Source: Chromatiales bacterium (GTDB lineage: Bacteria; Pseudomonadota; Gammaproteobacteria; UBA6429; Thiohalophilaceae). Taken from it: a DNA stretch of 48,819 bases. The notes under the pieces are model-generated. The model had not been told where the DNA came from, did not search any database, and worked only from the letters and a program-made list of their open reading frames with translations. The stretch is taken from assembly GCA_027032075.1 (NCBI GenBank), contig JALVOC010000022.1:1-48819 (forward strand), given 5' to 3'. The position numbers were made by a program, and so were the translations under genes. This document shows positions 32,083-40,269 of the stretch, piece by piece. Numbering within the stretch: position 1 is the stretch's first letter; each line of letters opens with the position of its first letter.

Positions 32083-34713
32083 CTACTGGATGAGCATGAC
32101 CGCACTGCCGAGCACAGCGGCACAAGTTGCAATCACAACCTCTTCCGTGCGTGTCGTGGTGTCACATCCCGGTAGACATTGCAGCATGTTTGTCATCAGG
32201 CTTTCGTAGGCGTCGCCACTCAGGCTGCCATCCAGGTCGAGTGTCGAGCTGGAAGTCAACATCGCGCGTATGGTGGAAACAGCCGGCTGTGTCGTCAGGT
32301 TGAGCGGCGAACCGTCATTATTCAGATCACCTACGTTCATCATCCTGCTCAGCAAGGGATCCACAATTTGCGCTTTGCCAGTCGCATCGAAAGCCGCGCC
32401 CGCCGTCCTGCTGAAATCAAAACCGGGGAAATAACGATTCGCATCATTGATCGGGAGACTTTTATCCGCGGCCACGAGTTCATTGCAATAACTCATCGCC
32501 AACTGGGCAACGGCCATCTGGTGGGAAGGCAGGAAGGTTTCAATCGCCTCCACACTGGGTAACTGCTGTTTATAGGAATCGTATGTCGCCACCACCTGGG
32601 CATTGCTCGCACTGATGCCGGTTAACCCGGACATGCTGGCATTGATTTCAGCAAAATCACGAATACCGATCCTGGAAGCCGGTGCCGCATCCGCCGGCGG
32701 CGCAGGTGCAACCGGCGGATCCTCGGTATAATCACGTGTCTGGTTTTTCAACACTTCAAAAGTCAGAAAAAACTCATCCACCTCCGCGCCGCTTTCCAGG
32801 GAAATAATCGTACCCAGATTCGAAATAACCTGGCCATTCGGTGTGTAACTGCTACTGCTTATCGTCGCCTGCTTGTTGATATAAGCCTGTCCCACAGCCG
32901 CCTCTCTGCCATTGATACCGATTCGGATGCCACGGATGGTAAAACCTGAACTTGGGGTCCAGTTGGAATCCAGGTTGATGAATGTCGGCTTATAGAAAAA
33001 ATAACTGTAATTATCGAACTGGCTGACCTCAAACATGATATAGCTGTCCGGCACACCGATACGGTCGGAAATCGAGAAGAGGAGGAAATATTTCTGCCCG
33101 ACACCCGCCTCAAAGTTCTGCAACACCTGCTCGGCGGTCAAGGCCCGGTTATGGATCGCAAGCAGCCGTACCTTGCCAAGCCACTGGTGCCCACCCGAGG
33201 GTTCATTCCCAAGCACCAGCACCGATATTTCATCCCACACGTTCCGCAGGCTGTCACCCGGGGTGGCCACGCTGTCGGCATCATCCGTGTATACACCGTT
33301 TACATAGATTTTCCGGCCATTCACCGGATCGAATGTCACCACTACATGTTGCAATGATGCCTGTAAATCCCTGTCACCGTCTGCGGTTGAGAGTATATTG
33401 TTGTTATTCGCCACGGTTGCATCGGAGCGATTGTAGTAATCATAACTATAGAGAGTTTGTCCGAGCATCATGTTGCGATTTGTGGCACCGGACGAATAGG
33501 TGATGATACTGGTGTCTTCCTGGGTCACATTTGCAGGTACCACCCACGCTTCCAGCGAGTATTCCTCACTGGCGGAAATAAAATCATAAAGTTTTTTGCT
33601 GGCCGCGGTCGACGCCTGCAGCTTGCCGCCATTGCCGATCTCGACGCCATAGCCGCTCACCCAGTTGACATTGCCGATGAGAGTGAGATTGAGCGGCCCG
33701 CTGGTTTCGCCGTTCACCCCGATGACACCACTGGTATCGTAGGCAATATTCCCCTGGCCGGTCTGGAATTCCCATAAGCCAATCAGGTTTGCCTCATGAC
33801 GGTTGCCGCCACTGGCGATGACGCCGTCGGCCAGCTGCAGTGCCTTGCTGGTGATCAAGGTGGGATCCAGCTCTGTCACCGGTACCTGCTCGGCAAACCG
33901 GGTGATGGCGTCTTCCATCGCCTGGGCATCGGACTGGCAATCCACACTCCAGCAATTGTGAAACTCCTCCCGCAGGCGCAATACCAGACGCGAATTTTCC
34001 GGGTTATTCAGATCCAGCTTGGTCCTCACCGCACTGTAGGCCGCGTTCAAATCGTTACTGGCAAAGAACGGCGCCTGCGGGGTTGCCGAGGATTCCGCAT
34101 GGCAACCGGCGCAGTGACTGGTGAGCAGCGGATAGACCGTTGTCTGGAAGAGGGAGGGATCAGCGGGGAAATTTTTTGTCGCACCGGGATCCTTGATAAC
34201 CGGCGGGATAAGCACGATATCCCGGCCTGACGCATCCGTACTGCCATTCACCCAGCCTTCGATGTAATTGGTTATTTCAGCCGCACAGGCACTGTCACTC
34301 GCCAGCCAGCAATTGTGGCCACTCGCAACCTTGGTGACCAGGCGGGAATTGGCCGGATCGGTGAGATCGACATTCTGGATGGCCTGCGTATAGGCCACAT
34401 TGAGATCGAGATCGACAAACTTCGGTGCCTGTCCCCTGCCATGACATTGACCACAACGACTGTTGCCGGCGAGGTTATCCCAGACATTGAGTTTGAAAGC
34501 ACGTTGATCGGCGGTATTGCCACCACCAGTGGTTCTGTCGTTGTCCGAATCGGGATTGGTTGTAGAACGCGTTTCCGCCCCACCGCCACAGGCAGCAAGC
34601 AACAGGAGAAACGATACAAGGAGGCCGAAAGCAAACAGGGGGTGGCGCCGGAAACAGGACTCCGGCACAGCCGCATGCGCGCCCACAATCAAATTTGTAT
34701 TATTAAATTGCAT
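32083..34713 (-). CDS. LamG-domain lipoprotein with two c-type haem motifs
   Basis: This 876-residue protein begins at the ATG at 34713 (GAGGAAG just upstream), with lipobox LLAAC (Cys42). Two haem motifs are present: CGQCH (87-91) and CAGCH (201-205). Each lies in a similar module ending in HNCW. A LamG/concanavalin-like domain (about 325-510) contains YSLEAWVVPANVTQEDTSII and the typical VVTFDPVNGRKIYVNGVYTD. The C-terminal third is unassigned and includes IETFLPSHQMAVAQLAMSYC. It is probably anchored in the outer membrane, with haem attached in the periplasm by the cytochrome c maturation system. It is likely co-transcribed with the DUF1501-like gene downstream. Confidence 0.82.
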   Translation of the reverse strand: MQFNNTNLIVGAHAAVPESCFRRHPLFAFGLLVSFLLLLAACGGGAETRSTTNPDSDNDRTTGGGNTADQRAFKLNVWDNLAGNSRCGQCHGRGQAPKFVDLDLNVAYTQAIQNVDLTDPANSRLVTKVASGHNCWLASDSACAAEITNYIEGWVNGSTDASGRDIVLIPPVIKDPGATKNFPADPSLFQTTVYPLLTSHCAGCHAESSATPQAPFFASNDLNAAYSAVRTKLDLNNPENSRLVLRLREEFHNCWSVDCQSDAQAMEDAITRFAEQVPVTELDPTLITSKALQLADGVIASGGNRHEANLIGLWEFQTGQGNIAYDTSGVIGVNGETSGPLNLTLIGNVNWVSGYGVEIGNGGKLQASTAASKKLYDFISASEEYSLEAWVVPANVTQEDTSIITYSSGATNRNMMLGQTLYSYDYYNRSDATVANNNNILSTADGDRDLQASLQHVVVTFDPVNGRKIYVNGVYTDDADSVATPGDSLRNVWDEISVLVLGNEPSGGHQWLGKVRLLAIHNRALTAEQVLQNFEAGVGQKYFLLFSISDRIGVPDSYIMFEVSQFDNYSYFFYKPTFINLDSNWTPSSGFTIRGIRIGINGREAAVGQAYINKQATISSSSYTPNGQVISNLGTIISLESGAEVDEFFLTFEVLKNQTRDYTEDPPVAPAPPADAAPASRIGIRDFAEINASMSGLTGISASNAQVVATYDSYKQQLPSVEAIETFLPSHQMAVAQLAMSYCNELVAADKSLPINDANRYFPGFDFSRTAGAAFDATGKAQIVDPLLSRMMNVGDLNNDGSPLNLTTQPAVSTIRAMLTSSSTLDLDGSLSGDAYESLMTNMLQCLPGCDTTTRTEEVVIATCAAVLGSAVMLIQ

Positions 34714-34766
34714 TCTTCCTCTCCGGCACCGCGCTGCTTGCCCAATACCCTTGCGCACGGCCTGTT

Positions 34767-36029
34767 TCAGTTTCCTTTACAATAGTCAGCCGCACCGGCA
34801 AACGCTGTTTTCAATTTATATCCGCTGTTTTTAAAGTCGGTAACGATTTGATTCACCTGGTTGCGGTCCGCGGCATAGTTATCCGGATCGCGCAGGCACA
34901 CCAGCTTGAACACTTTTTTCACCTGGCATTGGGCGAAGGCCTCGCTGTTTGCCATTTCCCTGCCCAACAGCTTTGCCCCGGCGCCATAACTGTTGCCTTT
35001 GTCATCCAGGTTCATGCCTGCATAACTTCCCCATCCCAACAACGCATTCTGGCCATTACGCCAGTAGTTGATCCAGCTGTCGTCGATGGTGATATAGCCG
35101 CTCTTGAAGTTATTCGAGTTAATCAGATACTTGGGCTGCACCTGCCCGGCGGTGTACTGCAACCGGCCGCTGTCGCCGTCCGGATCGGTGTCTTCATCGT
35201 ATTGATAGTTGTAATAGGCATAACCACCGAGCATGCCATCCATACCGGCATGACAACCGATGCACGAATTCATGAAGATGCGGCTGTCGCCACCCGGACT
35301 GCGCGAAACATCCTGGCGGATCCGATCCGGTGTGCGGGTGATGTCCTTGATTTCCTCCATGTCACTGCAAAGGTGGTTTAACAAGGTGAAGCGAAACATG
35401 GCACGATTGGTGCCGTCCTTGAAGAAAGCCCTGGCGGCGGCACGTGTGGTGATCACCCCCGCAGTGGCATTTGCTGCCAGGCCGGTAACACTGCTTTGCG
35501 ATGCCTCCTGCAACACGTCCGGATCACCAAGGTTCGCAACTTGCGGGCCGAGCTGCTCCAGCTGTTCGTAATGGGCGTTACTGCTGTTGGAGTAGCCGCT
35601 TATTCCCAAACTCGCGGCGCCAACGTAAATAATGTCGCCATAGAGGACTTCGCGAAAATCCTTGTCATCGCGAATGAGGCCGATCACCGTGGCGGTGTAA
35701 TCGTTCAGCGGAGCGAATTTGGTTTGCTCTTCATTGGTCCAGGGGGTGATGAAGTTCTTCAGGGTGACATTGTAAAAAGCGGGATTGGCCATCGCTTTGT
35801 ACGCTGCGGCGCTGCTGTCACCGCTGATCAGATCGGCTTCCATCTGATCCAGCACGGCATTGGTGGGAGGAACACCCGCGATGCGGTCGTGAATTCTTTT
35901 CGCCTGCCGGCGTTCCAGTTCGCCCGCCATGGCTACATTCAGGCCGGCAATCCCCAGGCAGAGCAGCAGCACCATACTGACAGGCATATGGCTGCGAAAA
36001 GTGCTGCGAATCATGTTACTGAGGTACAT
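34767..36029 (-). CDS. Secreted monohaem c-type cytochrome-like protein
   Basis: This 420-residue protein has a signal peptide ending NVAMA-GE and a single haem-binding motif CIGCH (256-260). Before it lies RFTLLNHLCSDMEEIKDITR, and after it a Tyr/Gly-rich stretch (MLGGYAYYNYQYDEDTDPDG). Other cysteines (CQVKKVFKLVC near the end, and the terminal DYCKGN) could form disulfides. I chose the ATG at 36029 because of AGGG eight bases upstream and the signal sequence; alternatives are 36014 and a more upstream ATG. The 5' side is the CRP-controlled divergent promoter region, and the LamG cytochrome gene follows 53 nt downstream. Confidence 0.75.
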   Translation of the reverse strand: MYLSNMIRSTFRSHMPVSMVLLLCLGIAGLNVAMAGELERRQAKRIHDRIAGVPPTNAVLDQMEADLISGDSSAAAYKAMANPAFYNVTLKNFITPWTNEEQTKFAPLNDYTATVIGLIRDDKDFREVLYGDIIYVGAASLGISGYSNSSNAHYEQLEQLGPQVANLGDPDVLQEASQSSVTGLAANATAGVITTRAAARAFFKDGTNRAMFRFTLLNHLCSDMEEIKDITRTPDRIRQDVSRSPGGDSRIFMNSCIGCHAGMDGMLGGYAYYNYQYDEDTDPDGDSGRLQYTAGQVQPKYLINSNNFKSGYITIDDSWINYWRNGQNALLGWGSYAGMNLDDKGNSYGAGAKLLGREMANSEAFAQCQVKKVFKLVCLRDPDNYAADRNQVNQIVTDFKNSGYKLKTAFAGAADYCKGN

Positions 36030-36227
36030 ACCGATACCCTGAATGTCCGAAATTCTTTTGAAAATGAATTCCCCATGACAACGTCGGGGCAATCCCGCCC
36101 TGCCTGCTGGCCGTTCACATCAAGACTGGCAGACAATAAATTTTTTTTCTCCAAGTTGGGTCACAAAACACTATATCCCCAGTAATATGATCAACTATGT
36201 TTTAGACACAGACTTAGACTGTATTTA

Positions 36228-36247
36228 ATTCGTATACTATTACGAAT
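36228..36247. promoter_or_regulatory. 20-bp palindromic operator candidate
   Basis: ATTCGTA (36228-36234) and TACGAAT (36241-36247) form a perfect inverted repeat around a 6-bp AT-rich spacer. It lies 23 bp from the CRP site, on the side of the leftward operon, where the leftward promoter would be. It matches neither CRP nor FNR consensus. A dimeric regulator is likely, but no regulator gene is adjacent. Confidence 0.5.
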
Positions 36248-36270
36248 ATCGCCGCGGATCCTCCCTGAAA

Positions 36271-36286
36271 TGTGAGAACCATCACA
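36271..36286. promoter_or_regulatory. CRP site, perfect consensus half-sites
   Basis: TGTGA-GAACCA-TCACA has both consensus halves with 6-bp spacing. Its centre (36278.5) lies about 250 bp upstream of the leftward cytochrome gene start and 211 bp from the rightward start codon. It is best placed to serve the leftward promoter, although the -10 on that side is poor (TATTCG or a neighbouring TAATAG). Confidence 0.6.
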
Positions 36287-36403
36287 AACCTTAATAAAAA
36301 CAGGCAGTTAATTTTTTAGCTGGTATAAAATTCAGAAAATTTGAGTAAATATTGGTATGTGCAGGTGTCTTTCAGTCTTTATTCCAAGCCCGTTCACTGA
36401 AGA

Positions 36404-36419
36404 TGTGCGCCCTGTCACA
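36404..36419 (+). promoter_or_regulatory. CRP site, one mismatch, at class II position
   Basis: TGTGC-GCCCTG-TCACA differs from consensus at one base. The -10 hexamer TATAAA at 36442-36447 predicts a start near 36453, which puts the site centre (36411.5) at -41.5, as in class II CRP-dependent promoters. It should activate the HzsA-like gene. Confidence 0.55.
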
Positions 36420-36489
36420 AACATTCGAAAAACAAAATAGTTATAAATAAATTTTATTAACATTGGAGCCAAACCCGGAAGACACCCTG

Positions 36490-39144
36490 ATGAACCCTGT
36501 TCACCGACTTCGCCCATACCGCAGGAAAAGCCCGCTGGCCGCACTTGCCGTTACCGTTGCAGTTTCGCTGGCTGCCTGTGGTGGCGGCGTCAGTCCCGGC
36601 AGCCGGGGGATCGATCCCGGGGTGACCGATTACAAGGTTGCCTATGTCAAAAGACCGCTTCCCACCAACAACCAGGGTGATCCCCGGCAGGCCGATCTGC
36701 GTGATCCGCTTGCCGTCGGTGCCGGGGGCGATCTCTATGTGAAAGATCGTGCCGCACCCTCGGCAGCGGCAACCAACATCACTGGCGGCATCACCGGCAG
36801 CCAGGGGGATGTGAAGGATGTCGAGGTTTCCTATGACGGCACAAAACTGTTGTTTGCCCTGATCGTCACCGACAGCGATCCCAATGATGATATCGAGCCG
36901 ACCTGGAACATCTGGGAGTATGATCTCAACAGCAGTCAATTGCGGCGGGTGATTTCATCCGATGCCAACTCGGAAAAAGGGCATGACATCGCACCCCACT
37001 ATCTTCCGGACGGGCGGATCATTTTCTCCTCCACCCGCCAGCGCCAGGCAGGCGCGGTTCTTCTTGACGAAGGCAAGCCCCTGTTTTCCTCCCTGGTGGA
37101 AAACGGCAACCAGGCAGCGACGGTGTTGCATGTGATGGATGCGGACGGAAGCAACATTCACCAGGTCTCTTTCAATCAAAGCCATGATCTGGATCCGCTG
37201 GTGCTGGAAAACGGGCAGGTGCTCTTCAGCCGCTGGGACAACGCAGGCGGCAACAATGCCATCAACCTCTACCGCATGAATCCCGACGGCACCGGCCTGC
37301 AAATGATCTATGGTGTACACAGCCACGATAGCGGCAGCAATGGCAGCACCGTACAGTTTGTGCAAACCAGGCAAATGCCCGATAACCGCATCCTCGGACT
37401 GGTACAACCTTTTACCCGGGATTATATCGTCGGTGGCGATGTCATGTTTATTGACATCGCAAACTATATCGATAATACCCAACCCACCTGGAACAACCTG
37501 GGAGTACTCTCCGGACCCGCTCTTGCCCCGGCCACCATCAATACTGTGTACACGGACGATTCCATCTCGCCCGGCGGCCGCTACAGTGCCGCCTTTCCGC
37601 TATGGGATGGAACCAACCGCATCATTGTCAGCTGGAGCCAGTGCCAACTGCTGCTGAACAATCTGAACGTACCCTGCACCAGCCAGAACCTCGCCAACCC
37701 GAACGCAGTTGAAGCACCGCCACGTTACGGCATCTGGATGTATGACTTGACGAACCATACCCAACAACCTGTGGTGAATGCCCAGGACGGATATATTTTC
37801 ACCGACGTGGTGGTGGCACAGCCACGCACCGCACCCGCGATCATCCCTGACGATGTCTTCGATCCGAGCTGGATCACCGAGGGGGTGGGCGCGATACACA
37901 TTCGAAGCGTCTATGATTTCGGTGACAACAGTTTCAATGGCTGCTTCCTCACGGATTGCACCTCTGCCTCAAACATCAACTCGCTATCGGATCTGGCCGA
38001 TCCTGCCAAGGCTGTGGCGGACGAGCGCCCGGCCCGCTTTCTGCGGATCGTGAAAGCGGTGGGGATCCCCGATCCGAATGATCCCACGCTGGCGGATCCG
38101 CCCAATCTTGCCGGCGCCGCATTCGGCCCAAGCCGCCAGCAGGGGATGCGGGAAATCATCGGCTATGTGCCGGTGGAACCGGACGGTTCCGTCAAGGCCA
38201 AAGTGCCTGCCAACGTGCCACTGGCCATCAGTGTGGTCGATAAACAGGGACGGCGCATCGGACCGCGCCACGAGAACTGGCTGCAGGTGGTACCGGGCGA
38301 AACACTCGAGTGCAACGGCTGCCACACCCATACGACCAGCAATAATGCACCACCCTTGCCGCATGGCCGCAGCGATGCCATCGCACCTTCGATCAATGCC
38401 GGCGCACCCAGTGACGGTTATGTCTTCCCCAATACCGTCTCCACTATATACGCCGATTACGGCGACACCATGGCCGAAGCCCGCACCCGCCTCGACCCCG
38501 ACGCACTCTTGCCCAGGGTGGATATCGTTTATAACGATGACTGGACCGATGCAGCGGCACGCACTCCCGATACCGCCTTCAGCTACCCCTATATCGGTGT
38601 TGGCGGACTCACTACGCCGGCACCCATAACGGCAGCCTGCCAACCGGACTGGACGAATATCTGCCGCATCATCATTAACTATGAACAACACATCCACCCG
38701 CTGTGGAGCGTGGATCGCGGGGCCGATACCTGCATCAACTGCCATAGCGATACCGATGCAAACAGTAATGCCTGTGTTCCGGATGCGCAACTCGATCTGA
38801 CCGATGGTATTTCCGATCAGAATTCCGCCCAGTACAAGGCCTATCGTGAACTGTTATTCCGTGATAATGAACAGGAACTGGTTGGCGGCGTACTGCAGGA
38901 TCGTATGGTGCCCGGACCGCCGGATCCTGAGACCGGTGACCCCACCCAGGTTCCCGTGCCGGTCTACCCTTCGATGTCAGCCAATGGCGCACGCGCCAGC
39001 AGCCGGTTTTTTTCCGTGTTCGATAGCGGCAACAGTCATGCCGGACGTTTGTCAGCCGCGGAATTACGTTTATTGCATGAATGGCTGGACATCGGCGCAC
39101 AATATTTCAACAACCCGTTTGATCCTGCGGTACCAACCAACTGA
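36490..39144 (+). CDS. HzsA-like dihaem lipoprotein with beta-propeller repeats
   Basis: This 884-residue lipoprotein (lipobox SLAAC, Cys30) has PD40/WD40-like propeller repeats in its first half (VEVSYDGTKLLFALI, APHYLPDGRIIFSSTRQ, DPLVLENGQVLFSRWD). A middle region, MREIIGYVPVEPDGSVKAKV, runs into haem motif CNGCH (608-612), and a second motif CINCH lies at 748-752. This order recalls the middle domain of the hydrazine synthase alpha subunit family, many members of which are in bacteria without anammox. It should sit on the outer membrane. I prefer the ATG at 36490 over an upstream TTG at 36463. The CRP site upstream indicates catabolite control. Confidence 0.8.
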   Translation: MNPVHRLRPYRRKSPLAALAVTVAVSLAACGGGVSPGSRGIDPGVTDYKVAYVKRPLPTNNQGDPRQADLRDPLAVGAGGDLYVKDRAAPSAAATNITGGITGSQGDVKDVEVSYDGTKLLFALIVTDSDPNDDIEPTWNIWEYDLNSSQLRRVISSDANSEKGHDIAPHYLPDGRIIFSSTRQRQAGAVLLDEGKPLFSSLVENGNQAATVLHVMDADGSNIHQVSFNQSHDLDPLVLENGQVLFSRWDNAGGNNAINLYRMNPDGTGLQMIYGVHSHDSGSNGSTVQFVQTRQMPDNRILGLVQPFTRDYIVGGDVMFIDIANYIDNTQPTWNNLGVLSGPALAPATINTVYTDDSISPGGRYSAAFPLWDGTNRIIVSWSQCQLLLNNLNVPCTSQNLANPNAVEAPPRYGIWMYDLTNHTQQPVVNAQDGYIFTDVVVAQPRTAPAIIPDDVFDPSWITEGVGAIHIRSVYDFGDNSFNGCFLTDCTSASNINSLSDLADPAKAVADERPARFLRIVKAVGIPDPNDPTLADPPNLAGAAFGPSRQQGMREIIGYVPVEPDGSVKAKVPANVPLAISVVDKQGRRIGPRHENWLQVVPGETLECNGCHTHTTSNNAPPLPHGRSDAIAPSINAGAPSDGYVFPNTVSTIYADYGDTMAEARTRLDPDALLPRVDIVYNDDWTDAAARTPDTAFSYPYIGVGGLTTPAPITAACQPDWTNICRIIINYEQHIHPLWSVDRGADTCINCHSDTDANSNACVPDAQLDLTDGISDQNSAQYKAYRELLFRDNEQELVGGVLQDRMVPGPPDPETGDPTQVPVPVYPSMSANGARASSRFFSVFDSGNSHAGRLSAAELRLLHEWLDIGAQYFNNPFDPAVPTN

Positions 39145-39519
39145 GCACATGTGTTGCGGATGCTTCTTCATTACAGCATGGCCCCGCCGGCAGAAAAACA
39201 GACGGCCTGTTGCCGCACGAACGGACAAAACGCAACCATTTCATGATTCTGTTCTGTGTTCAATAACACGTATACTGGCAGCCGGACGGATTAAAATACC
39301 CGGGGAAACTCTGATAGATGACAATACCGTCATGCCGGAGAACGCTGCAATCCGGGCAGGCATTGCTGCATAACGGATGGCTTCCGCCTCTCCACTGTAT
39401 TACCCCGGCATGCTGCATCCATCAGCCCTACCCTGCCCGGTTTTTTTACATTGCTGGAAGACGGCAGATAATAAAAAGGTAATAAGTATTCTAACTGATT
39501 GGGGTTGAACACCGACATT
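39145..39519. other. Intergenic region upstream of the beta-barrel operon
   Basis: This 375-nt gap has no gene. Its right end holds the promoter candidate listed next. A T7 run at 39441-39447 follows GCCCGG, but no stem long enough for a terminator was found. Confidence 0.5.
39445..39474 (+). promoter_or_regulatory. Candidate promoter of the beta-barrel/TlpA/DUF3570 operon
   Basis: TTTACA (39445-39450) and TAATAA (39469-39474) are spaced 18 bp apart, about 45 nt before the first gene. No CRP site is visible here, so this unit may be regulated differently from the cytochrome operons. Confidence 0.45.
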
Positions 39520-40269
39520 ATGCGGATCCGGATTTTATTTCTGTTTGTCTTCTATCTCCTGTTTGCACAATGGGCATATGCGGCGGAAACAGAGCAAAAA
39601 GTCAAAGTCATTGAACCCTATCTTGAAATGCACACGGGGCCCGGCGCGGGTTTTCCTGTTTTCAATGTGGTGGAACGGGGTGGCTGGATCACCATCCTCA
39701 AGCGCCGCGCAGACTGGTTCATGGTTCGCACACAAAAAGGCAAGACCGGCTGGGTGGATCGCAAACAGATGGAACAGACCGTTACCGCTTCGGGAAATCG
39801 TGTGAGATTCAGGGACATCACCCAGGATGAATTCAGCGAGCGTCTTTGGGAAATGGGCATGACTGGTGGACAGTTTGCCAATGCGCCGGTTTTATCACTC
39901 TATGGCGGTTATGCTTTTTCCAAAAACCTCTCGACCGAACTGACACTCGCGCATGTGCTTGGTGATATCTCCAGCAGCACGTTTCTCAAACTCAACCTGC
40001 TGGCTCAGCCATTTCCGGAGTGGCGCTATTCACCTTTTTTCAGCATCGGTACCGGTTATATCAAAACCAGGCCCAATTCCAGGCTGGTGCAGGCACTCGA
40101 CCGCAGCAACCAGTTCAGCCAGATTGGCATCGGCCTGCGGGCTTATTTGACGCGCCGTTTTATTTTACGAATGGAATACAATGGCTATGTTCTCTATTCA
40201 GCCAACAACGAGAATGATCAAAACGAGGAAATAAGAGAATGGAAGGCAGGATTCACCGTCTTCTTCTGA
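39520..40269 (+). CDS. Outer-membrane beta-barrel protein with N-terminal SH3 domain
   Basis: This 249-residue protein has a signal peptide (LFLFVFYLLFAQWAYA), then a bacterial SH3-like domain over about residues 25-85 (YLEMHTGPGAGFPVFNVVER, WFMVRTQKGKTGWVDRK). A small beta-barrel follows (LSLYGGYAFSKNLSTELTLA) and ends in Phe-Phe as outer-membrane proteins do. SH3b domains often bind peptidoglycan, so the protein could tie barrel to cell wall. The ATG at 39520 is preferred to a TTG at 39499. It overlaps the next barrel gene by 31 bases. Confidence 0.8.
   Translation: MRIRILFLFVFYLLFAQWAYAAETEQKVKVIEPYLEMHTGPGAGFPVFNVVERGGWITILKRRADWFMVRTQKGKTGWVDRKQMEQTVTASGNRVRFRDITQDEFSERLWEMGMTGGQFANAPVLSLYGGYAFSKNLSTELTLAHVLGDISSSTFLKLNLLAQPFPEWRYSPFFSIGTGYIKTRPNSRLVQALDRSNQFSQIGIGLRAYLTRRFILRMEYNGYVLYSANNENDQNEEIREWKAGFTVFF

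Larger units (their letters stand above)
36030..36489. other. Divergent promoter region between the two cytochrome operons
   Basis: This 460-nt spacer is clearly AT-rich and carries no gene. It contains two CRP-type sites, a separate 20-bp palindrome and a good -10 element for the rightward gene. These are listed one by one. It is the main control region of the cluster. Confidence 0.75.

Noticed and set aside
33527-33544. ApbE flavinylation site in the LamG domain (SSGATN)
   Set aside because: It lacks the Asp three residues before the Ser/Thr and lies on a LamG strand where this pattern is common, so it is treated as coincidence.
36457-36939. Leftward open frame opposite the start of the HzsA-like gene
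   Set aside because: It is antisense to a supported lipoprotein gene and covers its promoter. No motif supports it.
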